From the NCBI RefSeq assembly GCF_000830985.1, contig NZ_CP007151.1:3596001-3660000 (forward strand): a DNA stretch of 64,000 nt, in the 5' to 3' direction. Position numbers and translations under genes: made by a program. Below are positions 35,916 to 47,300 of the stretch, piece after piece (position 1 is the stretch's first letter; the number at the start of each line of letters is the position of its first letter). Below the pieces are notes generated by a model. It was not told the DNA's origin and searched no databases. It worked only from the letters and a program-made list of their open reading frames with translations. This stretch comes from Marinobacter similis. Its GTDB lineage: Bacteria > Pseudomonadota > Gammaproteobacteria > Pseudomonadales > Oleiphilaceae.

Positions 35916-38522
35916 ATGGATAAACGAAAGGTCCGGATCTTCGTCCTGTTGGTGCCATTCCTTCTGTTACTTCATTCGTCTGTTCGGGCCCAGAGTGGGG
36001 CCGCTGCATCCAGAGAGTTCCTCTTACTGGAGGTTCAACTCGACGGCATCACCCTTTCTGAAGCAATACCCGCCTATGCCGATTCAAGCCATACCTTTCT
36101 GCCGCTGGGTTCGTTGGCCAATCTTTTGACCCTCGGAATAGACGTATCTCTAGACACAGGCACTGCAGAGGGATTTATCGTAACGCCCGAGGCCCTGTTT
36201 GGGCTTGATGTCCAACGGGGGCGGGTCAGCTACGGCCCAATCAGCGAAAACTTTGACCCAAGCCGGCTGGTCATCATAGATGAAGACGATATTTACATTG
36301 CCAGCTCGCTGCTGGAACGCTGGCTCCCCATTCAACTCGACGTAAATTATTCGCGCCTGCTTCTAACCGTTATTGCCAAGGTACGCCTTCCTCTGCAAGC
36401 CAAGCTGGAACGGCTTCGCAGGCAAGGCGAAAGCCCGGAAAACAAAACGGCACGGTTTCAAAGATTCCCCAAACTGAAACCGGAGTACCAGTTGGCGACT
36501 GTTCCTTTTATCGACCAAACATTATCAACACAGGCAACTCGCCAGGCCGATCAGCAAAGGATAGATAATCGGTATTCAGCTTTCCTCACCTCAGATCTCC
36601 TGTATATGGAATCCGCACTCCGCATCAACATCGAGGAGGAGGATGAACCGGATCTTCGGGCAACCCTGTCACGTTACGATCCTGAGGGTGAGCTCCTGGG
36701 GCCGCTTGAAGCAACGTCTGTAGTCCTTGGCAACTACGGCAGCTTCAGCAATGAGAACATCAATCGAGCTGAATCCGGGAACGGCGTCACTGTTAGCAAC
36801 CGGCTATTGACCACATCCAGCAGTTACGACCAACAGACTCTCGAAGGCGATCTGCCACCGGGCTGGGACGTTGAGCTTTACTACAACGACGTTTTCGTGG
36901 GGTTACAAGAGGCGAACGAGGAGGGTCGTTATCGATTCGAAGATCTCCCTCTCAATTTCGGTAGGAATGATTTCCGATTGGTATTCAATGGCCCACTGGG
37001 TCAGACCCGTGTAGAAACCCAATCATTTGATTTGTCCGATTCGCTCGTCCCTCCGGGACAGTTCAAGTACCGATTTTCCGAACATCGGGATGAGCAGGGC
37101 AACCCACGCTCCACAATCAACACCGACTTCGGCCTGACACGGCAATTGACCGCATCAGCGGGTTATGTGCGAACCCCTTTGGGCAGCGAAGAGGAGGAAT
37201 ATGGCTACAGTGACATAAGGATGTTTGGCGCCGGCTGGAGTGGCAGTGTTGGCGCTGTGGATCAGCTGGGGCACGGCCATCTCACCCAAGCCAGCGTGCG
37301 AACCAGACTCGGGGGGACCTCCGTAAGAGTTGCCCATGCACTTCTCAATGATTTTGACAGTGAGATTTTCCCGGCAAACAATGACCCGGTAACCCACAGC
37401 ACTACCCTGCGCATCAACGGCGCACTTCGCTTGCCCTCCAATTGGCTGCTGCCCTTCACCATCGACAGCGCCAACGAAACCCGAGAATCCGGCACCGTAC
37501 TCAATACCCATGCTGCGCGAATATCTGCCTATGTATGGGGCTCGGTCCTGACGAACAGCTTGAACTGGCAAGAAACAATGGGACCCACTCAGGCCAACGG
37601 TTCATTCACCGCAAGTCGACGCATCGGTGCGTTGAATTTTCGCAGCCAGCTGGACTATTCCGTGCAGCCTGACTACGCACTCACCGCTTTCGGTATCAAT
37701 GGCAGCCTTCCCATTAGACGAGGCTACCGGTTCAGTGCTGGAATTAATCATCAATTTGAATCGCCTAATACCCGTTACAGCCTGGGCCTCGCCAAAACGG
37801 CCGGCCGGTTTGGCTTGGCTTTTAACGGGAGTTACGACGATAACGACGATTATTTGGTAGGGGCACAGTTATTCGTGTCGATCGGACCCAGGCCCCATCG
37901 ACGTTCCTGGCGTTCTGGGGCTCGCCCCGTCGCAGATACGGGTGCAACTTTGGTGCGTGTGTTCCATGACAGAAACAACAATGGCTTGCGTGACAACCAG
38001 GAGCCTGGCCTTCAAGATGTTGCGTATTGGCCAATGGTGCCAGACACCCCGGTCGATCAAGCGCCGAAGGCCTCGCGCTCATTGATCGACTACCGCCACG
38101 TCGCTATGCGGCAATAGAAATCGATAACAGCACTCTCTCTGATCCTCTCTGGCAACCGACTCAGCGGGTACCGGGTACTTCCACGCCCCGGCCGTACTAT
38201 GGAGTTGGAACTGCCGGTAGTACTCACCAGTGAAATTGATGGCACAGTTTACCTTGTGGACGCTAAAGGCGGCCGCGGCATCGGAGATGTCCTTGTCGAA
38301 CTGATAAACGATAAAAATACCGTCATCACAAGCACTAAATCCGGATGGGACGGTTTCTACATCCTCGATCAAATTCCGCCCGGAGACTACACCTTGAGGA
38401 TCTCACCCCAACAACAGAACCGCCTGAACTTGAAAACAGGGCCTGGCCGTCGTATCAGCTTTGCTTCCGGAGGTAGCTTCATCAGTGGCCAGGACTTATT
38501 GATCGAGAGACGGTCTGATTGA
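35916..38522 (+). CDS. Fimbrial usher with extended carboxy domain, two frame breaks
   Basis: A roughly 868-residue outer-membrane usher. It has a signal peptide to about residue 27, an amino domain (LLLEVQLDGITLSEAIPAYAD), a long beta-barrel (LEGDLPPGWDVELYYNDVFVGLQ; NDFRLVFNGPLGQTRVETQSF; RYSLGLAKTAGRFG) and carboxy domains with DRNNNGLRDNQEPGLQ and EIDGTVYLVD...VLVELIND...YILDQIPPGDYTLRI, like SdrD/carboxypeptidase-regulatory modules. The frame shifts near 38030 (one base lost, GGGCC) and returns near 38165 (probably one extra G). Between them the correct reading is ANGARHPGRSSAEGLALIDRL. Confidence 0.82.
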
Positions 38523-38547
38523 ACTGAGTGGCTTGGCAGGTTTTCGT

Positions 38548-38646
38548 TCAGGCAATAAAAAACCCCAGCTCCTCTGGCGCCGGGCGCTTTTCCATAGCTT
38601 GCTGAAACTGGGTGCTGGCGCGAATCAGTGATGTCAGTAGCGACAT
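38548..38646 (-). CDS. Putative 32-residue small protein
   Basis: MSLLTSLIRASTQFQQAMEK followed by RPAPEELGFFIA: a short amphipathic helix and a hydrophobic tail. A good ribosome site (GGGAGGA) lies about ten bases upstream. It follows the minus-strand barrel gene by about 110 bases and could share its transcript. I recognise no family. The support is the ribosome site, protein-like composition and position; it could still be chance. Confidence 0.42.
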   Translation of the reverse strand: MSLLTSLIRASTQFQQAMEKRPAPEELGFFIA

Positions 38647-38758
38647 GGCGTTGTGTCCTCCCTCGGCTCACGGCGTGGTGTGCCGGAAAATCATCGTCTG
38701 AAGTGCTGTGAAGCACGTTTCGGGCCATGATTAAAGAAAATGGCGGGTACTACACGGG

Positions 38759-39985
38759 TCAGAACTGAAAGCGGACCAGGAAGCCAGCCTTGTCAGTGTC
38801 TGTTTCAGGCTGAATGTCGGAGACGAAGGCGTAGTCGAAATCTGACTGTCGATAAAATGCCGAAAACTCTACGTTGCGATTGAGGCGATAGGCGACACTC
38901 AGGATGTGGTTGCGTTCCACAGAATCGAACGCAGGGTGTGAAGGGTCAAAATTAGCGACCCGATCCCATACCAGGGTATCGATGCGGTCGAGTTCTTCGT
39001 AGGTATATGCAAGTTCCAATCGTGATCTGAATTCAAGCACGCCAGTGACGAACACTCCCCGTTTAACCAGGTCTCTGCTTTGGATTGGTGTTGAGCGGCC
39101 CTGTTCGCCCTTGGTGGTCAGGCCCAATGTGTATTGGCTGTACTGGGCGAGTAAGCGATAGCCGGTTATCAGCGATGATTGTGGTGAGTAGGTAAGGTTA
39201 AGGCCGGCCTGAGCGCGTTCGTCGTTATGTTTTCCGCTATATAAGCTTCCCACCGCAGAGCCGGTCTTGGTGTGGTGGTAGCCCCCGTAGACAGTCTGAG
39301 AGCTCTTTGCGCCTTTTCGTTTATAAGCCAGGGTCGCTTCGAATAGAGGGGAGTTGTTACCTTTAAGGTTTGGGTCAACCTGGCCGTTCATATAATGATT
39401 GTAAGAACTTCCGGGATCACCGCGGCCACCAAACACACCGAGCGAAGCCGTCCATCGATGTATCTGGGTTTCCAGGTTGACGCCGCTGACCAATTCTTTA
39501 TCGATGTAATAGGCATGGGGTGCGTCGTGGCGATGGCGGTAGGGCGCTTCATCCAGTGACAGGCCGTAAGGATTAATCATTCGACCGATGTCTACTGACC
39601 AGTTTTCTCTTTGATAAAGTGCTGCTGCTTCGCGTACCGGATGTTCACCATAGTAGATCAGACTCGTTCCGATGTTTTTGTAGTAGTCACCGCAGGAGGC
39701 ATTATCTCGTTCGAAGCATAGATCATCGGCCAGGGGGACCCATTCAATACGCGCCGACCAGGCAGAATCGGGCGCGTTATAGACCAGGCCAACCAGCACC
39801 TGGGTCATTTTCCAGACCTGGGTTTCACGGCCAGAGGTATTGTTCAGAGCCTCATCAGAAATGAAGCCGCCGGTCACCTCGCCGTAGATGTCGAACAGGT
39901 CAGGCTGCAGCGCGTGCGTGGTCGCACTAAGAGCCCAAATCAATGCAGTACCGGGGAAGAACTGGCGACCTGTCATCGTCTTCAA
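38759..39985 (-). CDS. Outer-membrane beta-barrel protein (porin-like)
   Basis: A 408-residue predicted outer-membrane protein: signal peptide to about residue 25 (ending THALQ), then many alternating amphipathic strands rich in aromatic residues (LLAQYSQYTLGL, LEFRSRLELAYTYEELDRI, LSVAYRLNRNVEFSAFYRQ) and a terminal phenylalanine (FLVRFQF), the usual barrel-assembly signal. The substrate is unknown. It is transcribed on the minus strand, with the MFS gene upstream and the 32-residue ORF downstream. Confidence 0.72.
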   Translation of the reverse strand: MKTMTGRQFFPGTALIWALSATTHALQPDLFDIYGEVTGGFISDEALNNTSGRETQVWKMTQVLVGLVYNAPDSAWSARIEWVPLADDLCFERDNASCGDYYKNIGTSLIYYGEHPVREAAALYQRENWSVDIGRMINPYGLSLDEAPYRHRHDAPHAYYIDKELVSGVNLETQIHRWTASLGVFGGRGDPGSSYNHYMNGQVDPNLKGNNSPLFEATLAYKRKGAKSSQTVYGGYHHTKTGSAVGSLYSGKHNDERAQAGLNLTYSPQSSLITGYRLLAQYSQYTLGLTTKGEQGRSTPIQSRDLVKRGVFVTGVLEFRSRLELAYTYEELDRIDTLVWDRVANFDPSHPAFDSVERNHILSVAYRLNRNVEFSAFYRQSDFDYAFVSDIQPETDTDKAGFLVRFQF

Positions 39986-40226
39986 ACCTCAGTAATGAGG
40001 AATGTAGGGCGGATGTCCGGACGCTAGGCACTTCACTGGCCCATTTATTTCTTTCCGGACCCGTCGATTGTAAAGTGTCGTGCAAGGAGTGAGCCACTGG
40101 ACATAAATTCCTTACGGGCCAGAAGCTCTTGAGAGGTTCAAGTGGGGGGTGGATAGAAACTGTGACAGGCACTGTAAAAATAACTGACTAATGCAACTAT
40201 TGAGTGCGATTTGATGCCAAGTGAGC

Positions 40227-41465
40227 CTATCTAGGTATTGTTTTAGGCCCCTGCAGTGCGAATGTAAGTACCACAGCAAGGCCCGCACACCCAGCAAGCC
40301 CGAGCAGGAGTTCGTAATTAAAGGCCTGGGCAATCATCCCGCCGAGCAAACCGAAGATGCCCGCAAAGATGACCTGAATGGAAGCCTGCACGGTAAAGTC
40401 CGTACCTGCCCACTGCTGCCGACAAAGATTCATCATCATCGCAAACAACACCACCGTGGATGCGCCATCGGCCAATTGCTCGGCGATTCCAACTCCGTAT
40501 ACCAAGGCAGTGCCGGTGCCCTTAACTGCGACCAGTGTCCAGGCGTTGATGGTCACGGCCTGGGCGATACCTGCCCAGATCAGGCTGCGTCGGCCACCCA
40601 GTCTGGTATACAGCCATCCGCCGATGGCCGCTCCCAACAGGCCAACCACTGTGGTGGCCAGAGTGAAGTTTCCAATGGCTTCGGATGTCCAGCCACCGTC
40701 AGTCAGCATCGGACGCACCATGCCTGAACCCATGGCATCACCAACTTTGTAGCAGGCCACAATGCCCAACCAGAACAGCATCCCAGGCTGGCGAATAAGA
40801 CCAATAAAGCCTTCAATGATGCTCGGCTGGGGTTCATTTGCTGACTCAGAAGACCGATGGGGAGTGCGAAGAATGGGGGCCCGAAAAACCAGCACCAACA
40901 GCAGAATCAACAGACCTGCGGGCAGTAAGAGAGCGATCTGTGTGTCTACGTGGTTGGCCAGAATTAGCAAAAGAGCGCCGCCAGCCAACATGCCAACTTT
41001 GTAGCCGGCCACCTGCAATGTGTTGGCAAATCCTCGCCATTTAGCGGGAACATGACGAACCGCCAGACCATCGGTAATGATGTCCTGGGTCGCCATCAGC
41101 AGGTTGATCAACAAGATTCCAGCGACCGTCAAGGGCAGCCACGGCCCTTCAGAAGTCAGGCCGACTATTCCGAGCCCAATCAGGCACAAGGCGGCCGCTG
41201 ATTGTAGCCCGAATACCCAGCGCACTGGAGCCACGTTCCACAGGCTGCGATCAATCACTGGCGCCCATAAGGCTTTCAGAATCCAGGGCAAAGCCAGCAG
41301 TTTCAGCGCGCCGATCCAGGCAAGGCCGATGCCAGCCTCTCGCCAAAAAACTGGCAAGGCGTGGGCAAACAGTCCGGACGGCAAGCCTTGGGCGAGGTAG
41401 AGCGCCAGAAGGGTCGCCAAGGTTGCCTTGGGAAATGCTGGCACCGCTGTCACTTGAGAGGTCAT
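40227..41465 (-). CDS. MFS transporter, AmpG-like
   Basis: A 412-residue, 12-helix major facilitator protein. The opening LLALYLAQGLPSGLFAHALPVFWREAGIGLAWIGALKLLALPW resembles AmpG-type and acetyl-CoA-transporter-like permeases. Later segments (ATQDIITDGLAVRHVPAKWRGFANTLQVAGYKVGMLAGGALL) carry the family's D-G/R motif. The start at 41465 is chosen at the methionine before TSQVTAVPAF. True AmpG imports anhydromuropeptides; whether this one does is uncertain. Confidence 0.82.
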   Translation of the reverse strand: MTSQVTAVPAFPKATLATLLALYLAQGLPSGLFAHALPVFWREAGIGLAWIGALKLLALPWILKALWAPVIDRSLWNVAPVRWVFGLQSAAALCLIGLGIVGLTSEGPWLPLTVAGILLINLLMATQDIITDGLAVRHVPAKWRGFANTLQVAGYKVGMLAGGALLLILANHVDTQIALLLPAGLLILLLVLVFRAPILRTPHRSSESANEPQPSIIEGFIGLIRQPGMLFWLGIVACYKVGDAMGSGMVRPMLTDGGWTSEAIGNFTLATTVVGLLGAAIGGWLYTRLGGRRSLIWAGIAQAVTINAWTLVAVKGTGTALVYGVGIAEQLADGASTVVLFAMMMNLCRQQWAGTDFTVQASIQVIFAGIFGLLGGMIAQAFNYELLLGLAGCAGLAVVLTFALQGPKTIPR

Positions 41466-41656
41466 AGGCCCGGACTTGAGTCGAAATGGTCTGCGCTTTT
41501 TGCCACAAACTGCGCGGTTGAGCAAACAGCAAAAGGACAGGCCAAGTCGTTGTGATGTTTGCTATCTGTCAGGCAGTGACGGGGGAACGGTTGTCGGGAC
41601 AGCGTCAGAGTATCGTAATCCCGAACCAGGAATAGGGCGATACAGGCGGCCAGCAT
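41462..41656 (-). other. Open frame in the MFS-TolC gap, possibly a broken small membrane gene
   Basis: The 354-bp gap between the MFS start and the tolC-like gene holds one protein-like stretch. This minus-strand frame reads HFIFILFFATWP and then MLAACIALFLVRDYDTLTLSR before turning composition-poor, and its stop overlaps the MFS start (ATGA). The hydrophobic part begins before any start codon, so if real the gene is truncated or has a sequence error. The rest of the gap looks regulatory. Confidence 0.22.
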
Positions 41657-41736
41657 CGGCCAGGTGGCAAAGAACAGGATGAAGATAAAGTGCTGCAGGG
41701 GCCTTTTATTAAGGTGGAACCCAGCCCCTGATGATC

Positions 41737-41753
41737 TTAACCCTCCATTAACC
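41737..41753 (+). promoter_or_regulatory. Direct repeat TTAACC-N5-TTAACC upstream of the efflux operon
   Basis: Two copies of TTAACC, 11 bases apart start to start, lie about 70 bases before the TolC-family start and just upstream of a TATA-like stretch (TAGTCTATAC, about 41765). Tandem half-sites one helical turn apart are typical of OmpR/PhoB-family regulators, and the operon encodes one (47509-48198). No good -35 box is visible, as expected for an activated promoter. The assignment is inferred. Confidence 0.42.
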
Positions 41754-41819
41754 AGCCTCTAGATAGTCTATACCCCGTCGTTTACCGCAGACCCGACCGC
41801 GCCTGATTGGATTTTGTTT

Positions 41820-43193
41820 ATGTGTCGCTTCACCTGCTCGAAAGTATTACTGATTGTTTTCCTCGGCCTGGCTGTTGTCGGCTGTAATTCGTTATCTACA
41901 AGCCCGGATTATCTCGCTCAGGCCGATTCCGACCGACAGAATGTCGTTTCCTGGTCGGAAATGGACGTTGGTTCGGAAACAACCTACCTGAATGAGTTGG
42001 TCAACAGCCGTGACCTGGACGCTCTGATTGCCGAAGCGCGCGCAGCCAATCCTGACCTTAAGCAAACACTGCTTTCGCTCGACATTCTCCGTGCCCAATA
42101 CCGAGCGACGCAGGCGGATCAGCTCCCCGACGTCGAGGCTGGATTAGGCGCCAACAGAACGGAAGATCTCGATACCGCCTACACCGGAACCGTTAGCGTA
42201 AGTTGGGAGCTGGATCTGTGGTCAAAGATCTCTGACGAGGCATCGGCCGCAGCCGGTGACGTTGCTGAACAGCTAGCCCTCTACCAGGCTGCCCGGGACA
42301 CGCTCGCGGCCGAGGTCATTCAGGGTTGGTTGAAGTTGGTTAATTTGAATCGATCCGTTGCCATTGAAACGCAACGTGTCGAACTGCTTGAAAAAAACGA
42401 ACAGTGGATTCTCCAGCGCTATCGCTCCGGTCTGGGTGACCTTGAGGATCTCGACAGTGCCCAGAGCTCGGCTGCCAGCGCACGGGCTGCACTGATTGCC
42501 GTTCAGGAATCCCTGCAGCAACAGCAACGGGTGCTGAACCTGTTGCTCGGACGGAGTCATGGCAGCACTGTTATTGCCTCCAGCTACCCGCAAGTTCTTT
42601 TGCCCCTGGCCGACCTTGCCGACCAAACATTACAGCGTCGCCCAGACCTTAAAGCTGCCTATGTGGCCATAGAAGCGAACGACTTTCGAGCCTCACTTGC
42701 CTACAAAGAGATGCTGCCATCGATCAGCCTGGAAGCGGCACTTAGCGATACTGGAACATCGCCAAGTGAAGCTTTGTTGAGAAATCCGGTGTGGTCATTG
42801 CTCGGTCAACTAACAGCGCCTCTGTTCCGTGGCGGGGAGCTTCAAGCGAATGCCGAAGCTGCAGAACTGACTGCAGCCAAGAGCTATCAGGCCTACCGGG
42901 AAACGCTGCTGAAGGCAGTCCAGGAAGTTGAGGATGCGATTGGGCAGGAATCCAGCCTTGCCAAACAGCAACAGCAGATAGACAGCGCACTGCTGAGTGC
43001 CCGTCGCAACTATCAACAGTACCAACAGAAGTATCGGAATGGCCTGGTTTCTGTGCTGGACCTACTCGAAGTGCAACAGCAGACCTTTGATCTGGAATCG
43101 CAACTTAACGACTTAACTTACGACCGCCTGAGCAACCGAATCACACTCGGGCTCGCTCTTGGCTTGGGCATAAAGGAGACCGGTCAGTCATGA
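41820..43193 (+). CDS. TolC/OprM-family outer-membrane efflux lipoprotein
   Basis: A roughly 457-residue outer-membrane channel with signal CSKVLLIVFLGLAVVGC (lipobox VVGC) and duplicated TolC-family helical repeats: LIAEARAANPDLKQTLLSLDILRAQYRATQADQLPDVEAG and TLQRRPDLKAAYVAIEANDFRASLAYKEMLPSISL. It is the first gene of a five-gene operon with overlapping stops and starts. The start is set at the ATG at 41820 rather than the upstream TTG. Confidence 0.9.
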   Translation: MCRFTCSKVLLIVFLGLAVVGCNSLSTSPDYLAQADSDRQNVVSWSEMDVGSETTYLNELVNSRDLDALIAEARAANPDLKQTLLSLDILRAQYRATQADQLPDVEAGLGANRTEDLDTAYTGTVSVSWELDLWSKISDEASAAAGDVAEQLALYQAARDTLAAEVIQGWLKLVNLNRSVAIETQRVELLEKNEQWILQRYRSGLGDLEDLDSAQSSAASARAALIAVQESLQQQQRVLNLLLGRSHGSTVIASSYPQVLLPLADLADQTLQRRPDLKAAYVAIEANDFRASLAYKEMLPSISLEAALSDTGTSPSEALLRNPVWSLLGQLTAPLFRGGELQANAEAAELTAAKSYQAYRETLLKAVQEVEDAIGQESSLAKQQQQIDSALLSARRNYQQYQQKYRNGLVSVLDLLEVQQQTFDLESQLNDLTYDRLSNRITLGLALGLGIKETGQS

Positions 43194-44356
43194 TCCGACC
43201 ATACGCAAAATGGCTTGTTTTGTTGGCCGCCATCGGCATGCTGATCAGTGTTTTCGTCTACAACGGCCAGAAACTAAGAGCCCAAGAAAACCGGCCTCTG
43301 CCCGCGAAGCAGGAAGCCAGCATTACACCGGATGTCGGTGTTATACAGGTCAAAACTGGGGCTCATGCTGTCAATGTTGAAGCCTTTGGTGCTGCCAAGT
43401 CTCGATATCAGATGACGCTCACGGCCCAGGTTTCCGGCCAGGTCTCTGAGCTTGCATCAGCATTTGAATCTGGACGTATCGTAAACAAAGGCGATCTTCT
43501 CGTGACGCTCGAAGACAGCGATTATCGAGCGGCGCTTGCCAGTGCAAGAAACGATCTGGCCACTGCGCAGGTAGATCTGCTTGAGGCCGAAAGAGAGGCG
43601 GATCAGGCAATAGCAGAGTGGCAAGGCTCCGGAATGACCGGCGAGCCGGATTCTCCGCTGGTGCTGCATGAACCTCACGTAGCACAAGCTCGAGCAGCGG
43701 TAGCTAACGCCGAGGCTGCCGTGGCCAGTGCCGAAAAAGACCTGGCACAAACCCGTATCATGGCACCCTTCGATGCTCTCATTGTCAGCCGCACCGTCTC
43801 AATGGGAAGTTACCTGCAGGCCGGAAACGATGTAGCCGAACTCTACAGCACAGACCGGGTTGAAATTTCGTTGCCTGTTTCACAGCTCGACTGGCAGAAG
43901 CTCCCCGATATCGGCACGTTGGACCGGGGCCAGTGGCCGGTAGCCCTGGTTTCGGTCGAAACCGGGCAGCAATGGCGGGGCTATATCCAGCGAACGGAAC
44001 TTCACCTGGATGATACCAACCGGCAACAGTCAGTGATCGCTGCGGTAGACCGGCCACTGGAAAACGCCAATATGCTGGCGCCTGGGACTTTTCTCAGGGC
44101 GGAAATTGAGGGCCGAGAACTGAGCGATCTCTGGCGCTTACCTTCGTCATCACTCAGCCAGCGAGGGGAAATCTGGTACGTAAAAAATGGCATTCTGGCC
44201 AAGTTCTCCGCAGACCCGGTTGCCAGTGATGAGCAGGCCATCTATGTCCGTCCACCGGACTCGCTCTTCAATCAATCCGTCAACGTGCTGACCCATCCAT
44301 TGAGCACCTATATACCAGGCATGGCCGTTAATCCGGTGGAGGCGTCCGATGACTGA
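43190..44356 (+). CDS. RND efflux periplasmic adaptor
   Basis: A 388-residue membrane-fusion protein. The amino anchor is LVLLAAIGMLISVFVY. The barrel-sandwich and hairpin regions follow (LTAQVSGQVSELASAFESGRIVNKGDLLVTLEDSDYRAALASARNDL; AVASAEKDLAQTRIMAPFDALIVSRTVSMGSYLQAG). A beta-barrel domain completes it. It overlaps the channel stop upstream (ATGA) and the pump start downstream by eight bases. Confidence 0.92.
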   Translation: MIRPYAKWLVLLAAIGMLISVFVYNGQKLRAQENRPLPAKQEASITPDVGVIQVKTGAHAVNVEAFGAAKSRYQMTLTAQVSGQVSELASAFESGRIVNKGDLLVTLEDSDYRAALASARNDLATAQVDLLEAEREADQAIAEWQGSGMTGEPDSPLVLHEPHVAQARAAVANAEAAVASAEKDLAQTRIMAPFDALIVSRTVSMGSYLQAGNDVAELYSTDRVEISLPVSQLDWQKLPDIGTLDRGQWPVALVSVETGQQWRGYIQRTELHLDDTNRQQSVIAAVDRPLENANMLAPGTFLRAEIEGRELSDLWRLPSSSLSQRGEIWYVKNGILAKFSADPVASDEQAIYVRPPDSLFNQSVNVLTHPLSTYIPGMAVNPVEASDD

Positions 44357-47300
44357 TCAGAGCTGGAACAAAGGCCTCATACCCTGGTTTGCCAATAATC
44401 CCGTGGCGGCCAATCTCCTGCTGATTTTGGTCATTGGCCTTGGTGTGCTCCAGGCCGGAGACCTCCGTAAAGAAGCGTTTCCGAGCACGGAACCGGACAG
44501 CCTAACGATTTCGGTGACCTACGACAGTGGCTCAGCGCAGCAGTCGGAAGAAGGGCTGGCCATCAAGATTGAAGAACAACTGGAAGATGTTAATGGCATT
44601 AATGACATCACCAGTACGTCGACTGCCAGCGGTTCAACAGTCACAGTTGAAAAGCAAAGCGATTACGACCTGGATGTATTGTTGCGAGACGTCAAAAATA
44701 AAGTGGATGCTATTTCCACGTTCCCGGCCGACGCCAAGAGCCCGGTCATTGAAAAAGCGGAACGTGAGGAGCACTCGCTCTGGTTGCAGCTCCATGGCGA
44801 AGCAGACCGCCACACCCTGCAACAACTGGCCGAAGCACTAAAATCTGACCTGCTTGCAAAGGCTGACATCAGCCGGGTCAGCAAATCCGGCTGGATTGAT
44901 CCCATGATGTCGATAGAGATTGATGAGGGGCGTTTACAGGCCTACGGTTTGTCCCTGTCCGATGTCGAGGATGCGGTCAATCAGGGTTCGTCGAGCACGA
45001 TGACGGCGGTGCTGAAAAACGAACAGGTCTATTTGCAGCTGAAAGCGTCTCAGCAGGCCTATCTCAAGGAAGAATTTGCGGCAATTCCTCTGATCACCAG
45101 CAGCGATGGGGTGGTCGTCGCCCTGGGTGATGTCGCTGTTATTAACGACACCTACGACGATGATATCGCTGTGTTGTCCCGCTTTGCCGGCGAAAACAGC
45201 GTTGCTCTGCAAGTGATCACCACCGGCCTGGACGACATCACCGAGACGGTGGAAGCCGCCAAACAGGTGGTCGAAGAATGGCATAACAACGGAAATCTGC
45301 CTCAGGGCGTAGAACTCACCAGCTGGTATGACCGCAGTAGCTCCATAAGTGAACGATTAGACCTGCTCATCTCTAATGCACTGACCGGCATAGTGATGGT
45401 GTTCGTTCTTCTGGCGCTGTTCCTGAACTTGACGGTGGCGTTCTGGGTATCCATGGGGCTGCCCTTTATCTTCTTCGGAACGCTCTACTTCATGGGCGAC
45501 CGATTTGCCGGTCTTTCCCTCAACGAGTTCACCACCTTTGGTTTCATCATGGCCCTGGGGATTGTGGTGGATGATGCTGTGGTCGTGGGTGAAAGCGTTT
45601 ACACCGTGCGGAAACAGGAGGGCGACACCCTTCGCAACACCATCCGGGGCACTCTGCGGGTGGCTGTGCCCACACTCTTTGGCGTGTTCACCACCGTGGT
45701 GGCCTTCTATTCCCTGTCGAATCTCAGCGGCAAGCTTGGGCAGATTTATGCCCAGTTCGCTGCTGTTGTCACCATTTGTCTGTTGTTGTCCATTGTGGAA
45801 TCCAAGCTTATTCTTCCTGCCCACCTGGCGCACCTGAATACCCATCGCAGAGCCAGCCGAAACCCGTTCCTTGAAATATGGCGACGTATCCAGCAGGGAG
45901 CCGATTCCGGTCTGCAGTGGTTCAACGACCGGATCTATAAAGCGGTTATTGGCTGGGCACTCGCTTACCGGTATGCAGTGCTGGTTTTGTTCCTTGCTCT
46001 GTTTGCTCTGGTTATGGCCATGCCTTTCAACGGTACCGTTCGAACCAGTTTTTTTCCGAACATATCGGGTGAAACGGTCCGAGCGAACATTACCATGGAA
46101 ACCGATGCCAGCTTTGGCCTGACTCATTCCGCTTTGCTTGCCCTGGAGCAAAAAGCGCATCTCGTGGATAAGCAGCTAATTGAACGTGCCAACGTCGATT
46201 CAGAGACGGGCATTGCCAACCTGCAGGTACTCTCCGAAAGCGACCAGGCTGGAACAGTCACGGTGGAGCTGGCGCCAGAATCCCCGTACGACATCAACGC
46301 TTTCTCCAATCAATGGAAGCGCATCGCCAGCTTGCCTGAGGGTGTACGAACCCTTAGCGTCGCCAGCCGGCGCGGAACGGTAGACGCACTTCGTATTGAA
46401 TTGAAGGCCTCAGACGATGACGTGCTGACAGCAGCTGGTCGTGATATCAAGGAGCAGCTGGCAACGATTCCGGCAATCAGTGGTATCGAAGATAACATCG
46501 AAGCAAGTCAGCCTCGTCTGCTTCTGGAACTCAATGCACAGGGTAAGGCCCTGGGACTGAGCACCGATACCCTGTCCAAGCAAGTCCTTCAAGCCTTCAG
46601 TGGCAGGTAGTTCAGCGCTTTCAGCGCAGTAACGACGAAGTGGAGGTTAAAGTCCGCTACCCGGAAGACGCCCGGGAAAACCCTACGGACGTGCTGAGCG
46701 CCAATATTCGCAGCGACGACGGTACTGTGCTTCCTTTGTCCAGTGTTGCCACAGTGACCTACGGCTACTCCCGGGACACCATCACCCGCATTGACGGCAA
46801 GCGCGCTCTCTATCTCTCAGCCGATGTGGACAAGGAAATTCTGTCGGCTTCGGAACTGGTGGCTGGTCTTCAACAGGATCTGGTTCCGGAGCTGGAACGC
46901 CAATACCCCGGGCTCGACATCAGTTTTGCCGGTGAAGCAGAGCAGCAGGCAGAAACACAGAGCTCCATGGTGCATGTGTTCCTCATCGCCATGCTGGTCA
47001 TCTATATGCTACTGGCCATTCCTCTGAAGTCCTATGTCCAGCCGATACTGATCATGACGGCTATCCCTTTCGGTATCGTCGGTGCCATCCTTGGCCATTG
47101 GATGAATGACCTGTCCATCAGTATTCTGTCTCTGAATGGGATTATTGCTCTAAGCGGCGTCGTGGTGAATGACAGTCTCTTGTTGGTATCCCGTTACAAT
47201 GAGCTGAAACCCGATGCAGACCACCAGATTGAAGCGATCAGTAAAGCCAGCCGAAGTCGCCTGCGAGCGGTTCTGTTGACCTCATTTACGACGTTTGCGG

